A DNA stretch of 64,000 nt from Dermacentor variabilis (GCF_050947875.1 NC_134576.1:53196255-53260254); one strand, 5' to 3'; positions 32,365 through 45,007 are shown, numbered from the stretch's first letter. The notes: generated by a model from the letters alone, not told the origin. Program-made: numbers and translations.

Positions 32365-32980
32365 GCCCCATAATTCAATTAAAGTTTAACACTTCTGCCA
32401 CGATGCGATGTGCCAAGTGAGGCAGTACCCGCCGTGGTTGCTCAGTGGCTGTGGTGTCAGGCTGCTGAGCACGAGGTCGCGGGATCGAATCCCGGCCACG
32501 GCGGCCGCATTTCAATGGGGGCGAAATGCGAAAACACCCGTGTATTAGATTTAGGTGCACGTTAAAGAACCCCAGGTGGTCGAAATTTCCGGAGTCCTCC
32601 ACTACGGCGTGCCTCATTGTCGCGTAAAACCCCACAATTATTAATTAAGTGAGGCAGTGATAATGCTCAACTCTCAAAGATTACGAAAAATGACGCACAA
32701 CAACACCTCAAGCAATCACATCTCCATGTGTATTCTGTGGACAACGCAAACAGCAGTGGGGCCCACAAGGTGACGTCGAACCTCAACTCACCACTCTTCT
32801 ATTGCACTAGGCGCTGACGAATTTACCCATTTGCCTTCAACATCACTGCTAATTATCGCCAATCAAAGCAAACAACAGCATAAAGAGCTGCACTTATATC
32901 AATCCGCAAAGTGTGTGGGATTCAAATGTGTTTTTTAGGTAATTCGGAATGCTACAAATGCATATTTCATTAGCCCTTCC
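32365..32980. repeat. Interspersed repeat A, copy 2 (holds the Ruka SINE)
   Basis: Homologous to 18108-18480 on both sides of the SINE, so the repeat was present before the SINE inserted. Shared anchors are described under copy 1. Copy 2 continues past the copy 1 match with a related AT-rich tail. Confidence 0.7.
32415..32658 (+). mobile_element. Ruka-like tRNA-derived SINE with 12-bp target-site duplication
   Basis: The TSD aagtgaggcagt lies at 32415-32426 and 32647-32658. Between them is a 220-bp SINE whose tRNA-like head starts gccgtggttgctcagtggct (A box, 32431-32450) and holds a B box in ggtcgcgggatcgaatccc. The tRNA-unrelated body includes gtgcacgttaaagaacccca and ends gtaaaaccccacaatta. 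It matches the Ruka family described from ixodid ticks, as I recall it. Transcription would be by RNA polymerase III, with mobilisation by a LINE in trans. Confidence 0.92.
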
Positions 32981-33787
<807 letters not shown>

Positions 33788-34139
33788 TTGAGCATATATT
33801 GGAAAACATTGGATGAAAAAACTAGTGTTGGATTTTCAATGATTTCACTAAAGCGTCAGATTCTCTGAACAATACTCTAGTTTTACGCAAGAGGTATTTC
33901 GATGGCGTACCTGGCTTAGCGCATAGCATTATTTTGTCCTCTTTGTGCAATCGAAGAGAGTGTATTGGTGCCCATTAGCTTTTTTCCGTTAAATCCATCT
34001 TTTGCGACGTACCTCAATGGAGTAATTTAGGACCATGCCTTTTTAGTATCTTGAATTATGATATCACACTGCTTGGTCGGGATGCAAGATGTGTAATAAT
34101 GAGTGCGATACAAGTTGATTTATTCAGGATAATAATCCT

Positions 34140-34440
34140 GTGAAACTATTCCACCAAGAAAATCAAATTTTTTCAGAAGTAGTGAAAGTAATGGAATAAC
34201 TAAATGTGTGATGAAAACTAAGGTAATTGCTTTTAGAAGAAAAGGGAACCAACTGCCGACAGATGTGTTAAGCTATTTAAATAACCATCCAATGGGCCTA
34301 ATCAGCTGTTATAAACATTTAGGAGCGATATTCAAAGAGCATAAGCTTTCGGACATGTAGACCAATTACGCACAAACCAGGCTATCACGGATAACAACTT
34401 TATCGGAATACAGATGTAGGGCTCACAAAAATTGCGTCGT
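34140..34440 (+). pseudogene. LINE RT thumb fragment
   Basis: One frame reads VMKTKVIAFRRKGNQLPTDV then ISCYKHLGAIFKEH, resembling the KTKVM..F ... YKHLGV.F block that follows YADD in LINE reverse transcriptases. Nothing recognisable precedes it. Short and degenerate, so assignment is tentative. Confidence 0.5.
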
Positions 34441-35085
34441 TATTATTACAGTGAAGCTCTTAGAAGCTCGCTGGGTTTCTCTTGACGTTCACAGCTTCGC
34501 CGAGCCAGGGGAGAGAGAACAGAGAGAGAGAGAGTGAAAGCAGAGTATAAAACGGGCATCGCGCAGCGTAGCGACGCGGCGAGGGTAGGTGGAGCCTAGC
34601 GAGGGAGAATTAGTGGCACGACTAAGACACAGGGGGTGTGACGTCAGTGCTCTCCGATAAAAAGCCGCGCGCTTGCTTCAGTAGTCTCTCGAAGTGGAAA
34701 AAAAATGTGCGTGGCTCTGCTATCGCAAACACCAGATACCAGGGGAGCTGGGCGAAGACCAGCAAAGGTTACACTAAGTGTGCGGATTGGCATTACATTA
34801 CTGGCCTTCCCCCAGCTCCACTGGTCTCTGGTCTGCCATGCATAATTTTTCGCTCACTTTGGTTTCTAACCTAAAATACTGGTTTAGTATAAGGCGCAAT
34901 GCAACGGTAATTAATATAGTAAGCTCGCTCATGTTCAAAACAAGATAACTGTAGTTAAATTCTGAGTTCCATATTACAGTGCATCGGCTTCTCTAATAAA
35001 GAAATATCATTTAATTTCTGTGGCAAGCTTTCATCGTTATAGCCTCACTAAAACATTATGAGAAGGACGGCATCCCTGTTCTGTT
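34441..35085. other. Unassigned; GA-rich with a TATA-like site
   Basis: A GA-rich stretch (34507-34540) is followed by gagtataaaacggg (about 34543-34556), a good TATA box by sequence, then GC-rich DNA with tgacgtca (34640-34647, CRE-like). No supported gene follows, so I list it only as a promoter-like neighbourhood. Confidence 0.35.
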
Positions 35086-35265
35086 CTAAACCTCAATGGT
35101 ACAGCAAATCGTTCTCCAGGCTCCCGGGGTTCCTCGAAGGTGGAGCTGCCGTGTGAAATCCTCTGCGACAAAGCTCAATAGCTTGTCAAAGAGCTGCGGC
35201 GTCTTGCAATAGAACTTATAGGAAAATCGGTGGTCATCCTGATGTATCTGTTGCATCTGTAAAAA
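35086..35265 (-). pseudogene. PIF/Harbinger-type transposase N-terminal fragment
   Basis: On the minus strand, after an acceptor-like tttttacag, the frame reads QQIHQDDHRFSYKFYCKTPQ then LFDKLLSFVAEDFTRQ. This matches the N-terminal region of Harbinger (HARBI1-like) transposases, which have D.RF..YFRMTP..FD.LL. The following part (PGAWRTICC) resembles the EPGERLA segment with a frameshift. The catalytic DDE core is absent. A Harbinger-style non-autonomous element lies 1.7 kb away at 36918-37736. Confidence 0.6.
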
Positions 35266-35460
35266 TGGTGCATTATTACCTGGCAGCAAAAGCATGCCCT
35301 GCCCACATACACGCGCAGGCATCAGGAGCTGTACACTTTTCACTGACACACACGCATAGCCACTAGCCATAATTAACTTTACCCTCTGCTTTGTTTCTAT
35401 GCTTGAATACAAACAGTGTGTCGGCAAAACAGGAGAGCCCGTAAACAATATATTAAACAA

Positions 35461-36917
35461 AAATCATGCGGCCACTGCCAAGAAACTTTTGAAATTAGTC
35501 GTACAGTATTTTAACCTGCCATGTCACAATTTATTTACATTACACTTCATAGTCTACAGCCACACTTCTGAGAGACAGAAAATATAGGAAATCGTATTTC
35601 ATCCACAAGTTTCATATGTGACAACCAACACGTATAAACAGGTGTTCTTCAATGTATGTGCCGTGCTAATGGCACGTCATTAACATTTTGTAGGGGTGTG
35701 CTAATACCGAAAAGTAGATTTAGAATCGAATAACGAATCAAATTAAGAAAACATAAGTTGCATATTAAATAAAACATCGAATAGCAGAAAATTAATTACA
35801 AAACTTAATCCTTACAAATTTTGTGCAAGAGGGTCCTACACAAGCCCTGTATAAACAGTATGGTCTACTGTTAATAATGAAGGAAGCTCCAAATTTGTAT
35901 TATAGATCGTTTGCTCAATAGAATCAGGTGCTTCTTCCCCTCTAAAGCTGATGAATTAGCGACTGTATACCTTACTGCATACACGGGTTAGACAGACGGC
36001 TGTTGAAACGTCGTGAGGGGCCGTCACCATGTATCCAATATACCAGCAGCGCGCTTCCGGCGGCTAATCAGCCCGATCTTCACCTATGCTTTCGCGCTTT
36101 CTGAACTACACCCTGATCTTGTCGTTCCCCCTATTCGCGTATGTCACGTTATCGTTTCCATCGGTGCTGTCAACCTGGACAATCTTTGTACCGACGACGA
36201 AATGCTTTTCTGTGAATTGGGCGTTCGCGCGCTGTGAGTACGATCCCCGTCCACTCCTTTAACCCTTTCACTTATGTATCCTATATGCACGCACTTAAAA
36301 ACGCTGATAAGTAATTGCTGTCCTGACGAAGATATGTCCCCACGTCCAAACACTGGCTCCTAGTTCTACCACTGTAGATCATCGAAAGAAAAGAAGTCAC
36401 TCACAGCGGTAAAGTCCCTCTTCTTTACGCCATTGAAATACTGGTCGGACCCACCAACGTCGCCGCAGACGATTTCTGCGCTCCCGCCGCCTTTGCAAGA
36501 GCAGCAGCAGCAAAAGTTTCTTTCTCATGTGGCACATTGCGGGAAGAGAACGCTGATGCAGGTGAAGCAAGCGGCTAAGCAAAAGCTCGACAGCAACGTT
36601 GTGTGTGGTCGCGCGCAGATGTGAGCAACAGTCGTGGGCAAGCAGACGCTATCGCGCGTGATGTTAATCATTCATGTTGCTTTTCTTGCCATAAAAATGT
36701 GTAGATACAAACGGTGTGAATTTCTCAACTTAAAAACAATGTATTAGCTCTAACATTGATAAATTAAATAAAAAAGGCTAGCCATTATGAAATTAAGGAT
36801 AAAATTTTCTCAAAGCCAAAGACGAACGTTTCCGCCATCGCTGGGCCGCTGGTCTGTCAGCCCTGTGCTACGTGCAGCGAAGTGCGCACGTGTACGCGTA
36901 TCGTGTCGCTGGCCGCC
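35461..36917. other. No gene recognised
   Basis: AT-rich to 36000, then mixed composition. Open frames at 36013-36237 and 36433-36624 are short and match nothing I know. Confidence 0.45.
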
Positions 36918-37736
36918 TTAAGGCCAGAATACATGGAGCGAATATGCGACGAATAGTCGGCGTTCGACGCCCGGCGGCGTACACGCGACGCGCGGCGGCG
37001 GAGAAAACGTCGTTCGCCGCCGATCCAGCTGGCGCAGAAAAGTTCGTCGGGCGGCGACGATACCGGAAGCGGCAAACGAGCGGCGCCCCGAAGCGAGCCA
37101 ATCAGGTCTCACTATCCGCCCCGACTTCCGGCTAGGCTTCCCTGCTTGTCCGTGTATCCCGATCCCGCTCTATCGTTCACGCCGGTCTCCCGCTTTTCGT
37201 AATCATGGCATCCAAAGCGGCGCGGCTGGAATTTAACAAATTAATAACAGCCATGGTTAGACAAGCTCACGTGCGCTACTTTCGGGTCTGCTTGCTTCGG
37301 CCGCGCGCCGGCCGCGCGCGCGTTGAGCCACAGAACAGAGCCGCGGAGTTAAAGGAGCCAAAATTTGTTTACCCGCCCAGTGTTGCCACAACGCATAGCA
37401 TCGCCGCTTTCTTTAAACTACATCGGCACATGAATGTCTCAAACACATAAAAAAGACTAGAAATCATTTATAAACAAAATTTCACGCGTTTCTAGAGTGT
37501 TCCGTAATTCAAAAGCGATAATAATTGTCGTTAAAGTTTTTTTTTCTCATGTGTTTCACGACAACGCATTTGCCTCGTCTAGCCACACTGTTAACAACGC
37601 AGCGACTCGCCGGCGGCGGCCGGCCTGTCTTCGCTCCATGTAGCGCAGCCCGACAAACATACGGCGTCGCGCCGCGGCAGATTTTCTGCCGCCCGAACTT
37701 CGTCGTGAAAGTTCGCTCCATGTATTCTGGCCTTTA
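36918..37736. mobile_element. PIF/Harbinger-like non-autonomous element, TTA target duplication
   Basis: The 3-bp direct repeat TTA (36918-36920 and 37734-37736) flanks terminal inverted repeats that begin aggccagaatacatggagcg (36921-36940), exactly repeated in reverse at 37714-37733. The match decays further in (cgacgaa..gcggc). The 813-bp element is very GC-rich near both ends. A 3-bp TWA target is the PIF/Harbinger signature. An 81-codon frame at 37205-37450 starts MASKAARLEFNKLITAMVRQ and could be a remnant of the MADF/Myb-like second protein of such elements, but that is weak. Confidence 0.75.
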
Positions 37737-38054
37737 CCCTTCATCACCCGCCTACACGCTCGCAGACGCTTACGCGTACGCGTAACGAGACGCGTATCCC
37801 GTTCTGCGTGTGGTTCGGCCTTTACTCCCGCTTGTTTCTTCACCATTCTACTCATTAGTGATCACCGAAGAATTTGCAATGATGTACCAAGAAATGGAAG
37901 TGTAGGCGAATCCGGCGTGAACTGCGCCAGGAACGGCTGCAATTCTTCCGCGATACAAAGCATATAGGATAGCTTTGCAGCCAACAAAGGATCGTAGATG
38001 GATGCTTCGACGACGCCGTAACTGGCGCTCGTCGGTTGCTTCTCGTTTCGACAC

Positions 38055-38735
38055 GGCTCAACTTACACCTTTAGGTAAGGCAGGAGCCCTCGAAATTACT
38101 CGAACATTTTCAAGCCACCGCACAGTGCAAAACTTCGAAGCGTAAATGTTGCTCCCGGTAATGCGTGCGTATTCAGCACGTCGGGCAGGTACGCATTTAA
38201 ATAAATTGTACATTTCCCGGAGAAATCCCACGAGTTGCCACCCTGTTGCCACGAATCTGGTTTTGAACGCGCCGTTAACTACATGAAGGACACAGCTTCC
38301 AACTTCGAGAATTTGGCGGCCATAATTGGATTCTCACAGTTCTTACTTGAGCTCACGGAGAAACTTCTTGTTTACGTTTGGCCAGTGCATTGATATCTGA
38401 AGAATTTTTGATCGTGAGAGTCCATCTATGGCACTTTTAAATGCGGGCATCAATTCTTCAGCTCGCTTGCGCCCAAGAAAGCATGACGTCAGGTAGCGTG
38501 TTTTCACGCTTCCCTCTGCATCCGACCAAAATCAAACCAAAACGTCCATTAGCTCCTTTTTTGCAACTGTTTTTAACCATTCGTCAAACGCTAAGACGAG
38601 GTGGGAGGTTTCGCTCAATTCCGACAAGAGGCTCTCTCTAAAAAAAGGTGCGAGGCCATTGACAATAGTATATCCCACCTTATCTTTGCCAAGCTGCACT
38701 TTATTGGCAGTAGCTGATGATGGGAACATCAACGG
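38055..38735 (-). pseudogene. hAT transposase (ZBED/ZMYM-like), partial
   Basis: The frame at 38732-38532 reads QLGKDKVGYTIVNGLAPFFR and SHLVLAFDEWLKTVAKKELM, where FDE holds a catalytic Asp of the hAT RNase H fold. After frameshifts it continues RYLTSCFLGRKRAEELMPAF, KILQISMHWPNVNKKFLREL (normally SMDGPNVN, so an Asp is lost), VGSCVLHVVNGAFK, and FKCVPARRAEYARITGSNIY with FCTVRWLENV (38252-38058). These blocks match the hAT-derived proteins with DUF4371-like catalytic cores. The zinc-finger N-terminus and the C-terminal dimerisation region are missing. Confidence 0.7.
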
Positions 38736-39655
38736 GAACAGAGAACAGTTCGTTTAGGACTCGTACTGGAAAGCGGAAGCGTCGCGACAACTTCCTGTGG
38801 CTCTGCAGGGAATCCTACATAGGAAAAGCGTGCGCAAGTGAGAGTGCTTCTGAAGAGTCCCGCGTTTTCATCCACATTAGTTTAAGCTGGGGAAGAGAAA
38901 ACACCTTATTAGAGAAACAGTTAAATAAGACAAAACACACCACTGAATGTAAAAGTTTAATTATTTGGCGGTTTTTACCTTCCCCGCTTGGGCAAAAGCG
39001 AAACCGCCACTCGTGGAAGCTCCGTCGATTCAGCGTCTTCTCCGAGCAACCGAAAGCACGGTCGAAAGTTGACGGACTACTTGGCCAGTAACAGATGAGC
39101 AGAAGCTCCGCCCCGTAGCTTTCCCTTGATAGTCACAGAAAGTTGTTCGCGAGTTTATAGTGCAACTCGCAAAGTTTTCTGCTGCCCCGCTGGAGCTTTC
39201 TACAGTCTGTGAAACCAAAAAGTAAAAAGAAACAAGGAGGAGGGGGGGGGCACCACCGACCGCCGAAAAACTTGATTGCGAGCCTTACGAAGACCGTTCT
39301 CTGCATTACGTGGCGCCATTGGTGTGGGCGGCGGGAAGTGTCGGCTTAATTTCGACTCGCTTTGGAATTCGAAGCGTCGCGCTTATTGACGCTTTCCTGG
39401 CATGGTCTCTAGAAAGTACAGTGCGGGAGGCCAGCGGTGGCTGTGGAGAAAACTTGCTTCGTACGAATCACATAAAGGGCGTCCTGTCTGTTACTCAAGC
39501 CACCATTAGTGCGACTTTCGTTCCTTTTCAATAATATTACAGCCAATTTTCCCTGATCAAGGCACAAATTCCCTGAGTTTTTCCAGACTATTCAAATGCC
39601 CTGAGAATTCCCGGTTTTTCCGGTTTTCCTGGTGGGTATAGTAACCCTGCATTTT
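38055..39655 (-). mobile_element. hAT-type DNA transposon relic (5' end and part of transposase)
   Basis: The minus-strand 5' end near 39652 reads cagggttactatacccacca, followed by repeats of the kind cagggaatttg. CAGGG-type ends are usual for hAT elements. The transposase relic lies at 38735-38055. No matching 3' inverted repeat was found, so the element is truncated. Confidence 0.55.
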
Positions 39656-40339
39656 CTTCTTCGCCACTGTTCAGGAAAGACACAACAATAACTCTCGCAC
39701 ATCCATCCTGTGGGCTACGTGGAAGGAGTTAGCGATTCTAAAGTTTAGAATTGAGATTTATTTTTTGGAGGATCTGAGCGCTGCGCAGAAATATAGGTGA
39801 GAGTAAGGTCGGAAGTTTGCGGAAAAGTAGTACGATGCGACCAAACGCAGCACAACGAATGGTCAATCGCCGATTGATGTTACCGTCGCTGTAAATTATG
39901 GGGATGTACAACAATGCCCGTCATTGAGATTACGCGCAGTCACGACACTTTAGTCGAAGAGATCGCCGAGCTGCTAATAGAAAAACGTTGACTTCATGAA
40001 CTGTCACTCACCTCTTGATAGGCGTAAGACGTACAGGCACCGCAGAAATGGAGCTCCAAAGCGCATGACAGAAACGTCCACCTGGAACTGACAAACGCTC
40101 ACGCTCGAACTCATGAGCACCGCAGAAGGACACAGCCACCATGTTCAGAGAAAGCGCGCGAACTTAGCGTGAGAGAGCGCAGAGCGTGCGAACCCAGGAA
40201 CTTTCAGGCCTTCTGGCATTCCGAGCTTACGCAGAAAGGCGAAGAGATCCAATAAGACGGCGACGTTAAGTCATGTTACCAACTACGCTAATCAGCGCAA
40301 AGCGTGCATGCACATAGCACAGACAGTGATGATTCGACT
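39656..40339. other. No gene recognised
   Basis: No clear family. The expected 5' LTR and most of gag of G4 were not found here. Confidence 0.5.
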
Positions 40340-40995
40340 GGGTAAAGGCAGTCACTGCTCTGTACAAGGGCAGGGGTTGCGGACGTTGCAGAGGAGGCCG
40401 CACTTAAATAGGACATCCCGAAAAAATGTCCATATGGTATCCACTGGACATCCTGACCGGAACTTGGGCGTTCGGATCTAATTGGCACGTCCAGAGGATA
40501 TACCTGGTCCAATGCGGACTTGCGACTGCGAGGGATCACCGCCAACGCGCCGCGCCCACAGCAAGGCGAACGGCCACGCGATATCACTGACTATCTAGCA
40601 GCCACTTACTGGAGTCCACGACGGCCGTCTCATTCGCCGTCACCCGGCCGCTATCTGTACCCGTAACGCCGACAATACACTGGCAGAGACTGGGGCCGGT
40701 CTGCAAGCCGATATCAGGAAAACTAAAAGTGGCAGCCAATGGAAGTGCTGTTGCTGTTCGTAGAACTGACGAAGATCCTCCGCCGCCGACGAAGATGCCG
40801 AAAACGATACATCACCGTCCCGACGAGGTCTGAAAACAAGGAATACGCCCACAAAAGAGGACATTAGCACGCGACGTTACAGCTTCAGGTGAACACGACA
40901 GAGCCATGATGAAACGGCAAGACATAAATGCTACGCAAAAAAAAGGAACCATCGACTTTGACTAGCTTCTCGATGGCCATGAAGAAACCGCCTTA

Positions 40996-41568
40996 GTGGA
41001 CACAGGAGCCGATTACTCCGTCATGAGTGGGCCAATCGCCGCCCAGTTGAAGAAAATTAATACTGCATTGGAAGGCCCTCAAATTCGGACTGCTGGAGGA
41101 CACCTACTACAGCCGAATGCAATGTGCGCGGCAAGAATTACAGCTGATGACCGCACTTACCCAGCCAACATTGTTATCCTCCAACAGTGTACACGAGATG
41201 TCACTCTCGGCATGTGCCTGCTGAAACAACACGGCGCAATGATCGACCTGAAGACGAAGTCGATAACGCTGCCGGAATATCAAGTGATACCGCCGGACAG
41301 CTCTCGTAGTCACCACACATTGAGTGTGTTTGAAGATCAAGTGAGCATAGCAACTCACTCCGAAATTGACATTTCCATCGGCACCGACACACCCGCAGAC
41401 CTAGAAAGCATCATAAAGGGTAATCAACGTCTACTGCTCGATTGTGAAATTTGCGTCGCAAGAGGGATCGCTCGACTGCATGGAGGAAAAGCGAAAGTGA
41501 TGCTCACCAACTTCAGCCAAGAGTTCAAGCACGCCAACAAGGGCACGACGATCTCATACATCGAGTAA
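40996..41568 (+). pseudogene. G4 protease, open for 190 codons, in a dead element
   Basis: The active site VDTGADYSVM is intact; the frame is open from before 40996 through 41568. It contains GPIAAQLKKINTALEGPQIR (substrate-binding region), ARITADDRTYPANIVIL, then DVTLGMCLLKQHGAMIDL, where the usual ILGMDFL has become TLGMCLL. It ends ISYIE with a stop where the family normally continues into RT. The retained DTG triad suggests decay has been recent or patchy. Confidence 0.75.
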
Positions 41569-41849
41569 ATTGTAGACTCCAGCAATGTGTTTGTCCTCTC
41601 AGATTTTGCCGCATTTATCTCGACGACCACACTTCCCGAACTAGGCTTGGACGTAAATCTAAGTTTCCCCATGCGTAAGCAGCAAGAGCTCCGAGTTCTT
41701 CCCCGACGATAGAAAGACTGCGCTTCGACGTCATCGAACATTCGACACTCACCAGTTGCAAAGCATCTCATACTAAGCGAATAGTGCATTCGACCACACT
41801 GACCGAGCCCTTAACCAGTTTAAACGCGAGAAGGTGAAGCTATAATATA

Positions 41850-42560
41850 ACAATTCGACGAAATGCTTCGCGACGACTATATCCAGCTGGCCAAAAGCCC
41901 GTTGGCATCTACTGTTTTCTTGGTCAAGAAAAAGGATTGAACTCTACGTTTCTGCTTCGATTATCGTTGACTGAACAAGGTCGCTAAGAAGGACGCATGC
42001 TCCTACCACGGAATGACGACGCATTGGATTGGCTCTGCAATACTAAATACTTATCGTCGATTGATCTCAGATCTGGCTACTGGCAAATAAAAGTGGACGA
42101 GAGCGATCGCGAAAAGACCGCTTTCATTACGTCAGACGGCCTCTACGAGATCTAGGGCATGCCATTCGGGCTTTGCTCGGCACCTGCAACGTAACAGCGC
42201 GTGATGGACATGGTTATGGCAGGATCGAAGTGGCAGACCTATCTTGTTTACTCAGATGGCGTCGTCTTCTTCGCGGAAAACATTGATGATCACCTTAGGC
42301 GGCTCGTGCCAGTACAAGAGGCCATCAAGTCATCAGGGCTCACTCTGAATCCGGGAGTGTGAAGCTTCGCTTACGATGAGCTTCTTCTCCTGGGCCACGT
42401 CTTCATCAAATGTGAAGTCGGCCCTACCCACAGAAGACAGCTGCCATTGCGAAGTTGCAGGAACCCATTGACAAGAAGGCAGTGCGTAGATTTCTTCGCA
42501 TGTGTGCCTATTACACACGATTTATCGATGACTTTTCACGCATCGCTGAGCAGCTTACAC
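41850..42560 (+). pseudogene. G4 reverse transcriptase, dead
   Basis: Pieces read FDEMLRDDYIQLAKSPLAST, VFLVKKK then a stop, and EKTAFITSDGLYE. The catalytic box reads YSDG at 42249-42260 where YLDD is expected, so one catalytic Asp is gone. RRFLRMCAYYTRFIDDFSR (42487-42543) marks the connection region. Numerous stops. Confidence 0.8.
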
Positions 42561-42649
42561 ATGTAACTAAATGTGATGTCTAGTTCAAGTGGGAAACGCC
42601 GCAGGCGGACGCATTTCAAGAACTCAAGCGACGCATTCAATCACCACCG

Positions 42650-43400
42650 GTACTTGCACACTTCGACGAGGACGCTGATACAGAAATCCACACTGACGCC
42701 AGTAGTCTAGACCTCGGTGCCGTCCTAGTCAAGAAGAAAGACGTACTTGAACATGCGATTGCTCATGCTAGTCGGTTGCTGTCAAAAGCGGAAGGCAATT
42801 ATTCTGTGAACGAAAAGCAATGCGCCACCATCATTTCGGCTACAACAAAATTCGGCCCTTACCTATATGGCAGGGCGTTCAAAGTCATCAGCGACAATCA
42901 CGCCTTGTGTTGGCTAGCGAATTTAAAGGATCCTTCAGGACGCCTGGCACGGTGGAGCTACAGACTGCAAGAATATGAAATCACTATAATCTACAAGTGT
43001 GGCCGAAATTACTCTGATGCCGACTGCCTATCACGGGCCCCCATTGACACTCCGCCGCAAGACGAGGATGACGACGCCTTCCTTGGAATAATAAGCGCGG
43101 AATACTTCGCTGAACAGCAACGAGCAGATAAGGAGCTAAAAAGCCTTGTCAAATATTTGCAAGGGAACCCTGACGCTGTCATTAGTACATTTAGGCGAAG
43201 ATTGTCTTCGTTTTTGCTTCAAATTAACCTACTCGTAAAGAGCTTCTCACCAGTCCGCGCCAACACTCTTCTTGTTCCCTCAGCACTGTGTCCAGAAGTA
43301 CCGCGCCTTACAAGGCGATCCGACCGCGGGACACCTCGGATTCTCCTGGAAGCTATCAAGGATACAGAAAAAGTATTACTCGCCACCCCTGACCACTGAA
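42650..43400 (+). pseudogene. G4 RNase H and integrase linker
   Basis: EIHTDASSLDLGAVLVKKKD (42685-42745) carries the first catalytic Asp. A 207-codon frame (42776-43399) includes EGNYSVNEKQCATIISATTK and KVISDNHALCWLANLKDPSG with GRNYSDADCLSRAP. In the family the segment is YSTTEKECLA, so the conserved Glu reads K/Q-adjacent here. The frame then enters the integrase N-terminus before a frameshift near 43300. Confidence 0.8.
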
Positions 43401-44310
43401 GTCGCCCATTACGTCAAGACATGTAGAGACTGCCAGCGAAGCAAGACAGCACCGACAAGGCCGGCGGGATTACTACGGCCGAAAGAACCTCCTTGCAGAC
43501 CGTTCGAGCAGATGGGGATGGATTTGCTGCGGCCCGTTCCGACGTCTATATGCGAAAAACAAAGGATAGTCATGGCCACAAACTACCTTACCTGCTACGT
43601 CGAAAGAAAAGCTGGGCCTGAACATAGCGCAGCCTAAGTAGTCAAATTTTCGTCGAGAGCATCCTGCTGCGACACGGTGCGCCAGACGCCCTCATTAGTT
43701 ACAGAGGAACAGTTTGCAGTACACTCAGACAAGACACCGGAGAGCCAGTGCCTATCACCCGCAGACGAATGGCCTAACGCAACGACTGAACAAATGCTCG
43801 CCGACATATTAGCGATGCACGTCGACGTCGAACACAAGACGTGGGATGCTGTGCTTCCGTAAGTCACCTTTGCTTATAAGAAAGGTTCAAGCTGCTTTAT
43901 GGAAGGACCACGACGACTACTTTCGACACCATGTTGCCGCACGTCACTGATGAATATGTTGACGTCACCGCCTATCTCCAGCGCGCCGAATAAACCCGAC
44001 AGCTCGCCCACCTGCGCATCAAGAACCAGCAGAGGAGAGACAGTCGACACTACAATCCGGCGCAGCGTCGAGTACCAGCACGGGGACCGTGTTTGGGTTT
44101 GGACCCCGATACGCCAACAAAGACTCAGCGAGAAAATATTGCGACGCTATTTCGGACCCTACAAGATCATCCGACACCATCGGGCACTCGACAATAAGAT
44201 CGTGTCAGACTGCATTCCGCTATCACAGCGGCGCCGCTCACGACCTGAAAAGTCCATGATGTGCGATTTAAGCCGTTCTACCAGTACTAAGGAACATTGG
44301 GACTTTGCAT
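43272..44310 (+). pseudogene. G4 integrase, internally deleted
   Basis: The zinc-domain region is readable (TAGHLGFSWKLSRIQKKYYS, VKTCRDCQRSKTAPTRPAGL), then EQMGMDLLRPVPTS with the first catalytic Asp. Most of the core is missing or scrambled between 43640 and 43760, then LADILAMHVDVEHKTWDAVL resumes. The C-terminal domain (YQHGDRVWVWTPIRQQRLSE, LRRYFGPYKII) is well kept up to 44310. Confidence 0.8.
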
Positions 44311-44454
44311 AACTGAAATCTTAACTTTCTTTTGTGGACTGTGTTACTGTGGACTTCGGTTCTTTGCTGTCTTGTTACTTTGTGTTAATAAGTGTCTTTT
44401 TCATTCTCCTGTTATTTTTGTAGCATCGGGACGATGCTTTTTGAGAAGGGGGCA

Positions 44455-44887
44455 TTAACACGTGTGCTTGTTTATCTTTTTCCGGTAACCACTCTTCACC
44501 GCCTAAGAAATGTTCTCGCACAGCGCGGGACGCGCCCGCATGTATCGCGTTTCTCGAATGCTATCGACAATTCTTCCCGTTGTCTGTTGTCACCCGAGCT
44601 TGTGTAATCTAATTGTGTGTGCGACGCAAATTGTGCCCAATTTTCTGGAAGACACATGGCCACCAGCGATTCCTCTGGTACCTTTAATGACCCATGTATA
44701 AAAGCCGACGCGCATGACCGCCAGACGAGATTTTCGGCTATCGCCGACTGTGTTCGCAGCTATCTTTGTCGGCTGAGTGTAGCCTGCTTTTGAGGGCACA
44801 GGTTCGCCCGATAGAACACCAGTTTCGTCTACTATAGTTTCGCTACCTCCTTTACCGTAACTACTACGGGTCACTATTGTAGTCACA
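44455..44887 (+). repeat. G4 3' LTR with TATA box
   Basis: Follows the polypurine tract directly. It contains TATAAAAG at 44697-44704, the expected LTR promoter, and ends near gtagtcaca. The 3' boundary is approximate because a SINE fragment follows immediately. Confidence 0.7.
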
Positions 44888-45007
44888 GCGGCTGCGTTTC
44901 GATGCTGGCGAAATTCAAAAGTGTTCTGCACTTAAATTTAGTCGCACGGTAATAAAATACCGGCGGTAAAAGTTAATCCGGAGACGCCCACTACGGTGTT
45001 CGTTGTA
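44888..45007 (+). mobile_element. SINE 3' fragment (Ruka-like)
   Basis: gcggctgcgtttcgatgctg, then cttaaatttagtcgcacggtaa and gttaatccggag with cactacggtgt, follow the body of the intact SINE at 32427-32646 but lack the tRNA-like head. Confidence 0.7.

Larger units (their letters stand above)
40340..44887 (+). mobile_element. Ty3/gypsy retrotransposon G4, with 3' LTR, degenerate
   Basis: Order is a gag C-terminal scrap (Arg/Ser/Pro-rich, about 40500-40700), protease, RT, RNase H, integrase, polypurine tract gagaagggggca (44443-44454), 3' LTR. The layout and motifs match an abundant tick gypsy lineage distinct from G1 and G2. No 5' LTR was found, so the copy is 5'-truncated or rearranged. RT carries many stops, while protease and RNase H are the longest open pieces. 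Confidence 0.85.

Noticed and set aside
36918..37780. Outer tacgcgta-rich flanks (36893-36905 and 37770-37785) as part of a larger inverted-repeat element
   Set aside because: They lie outside the TTA duplication and match only loosely.
37509..38061. Several Arg-rich frames around 37.5-38.1 kb
   Set aside because: Produced by GC-rich subterminal sequence of the Harbinger-like element.
44697..44704. TATAAAAG as a host-gene promoter
   Set aside because: It lies in the G4 LTR, where a retroelement promoter is expected, and no host gene follows.
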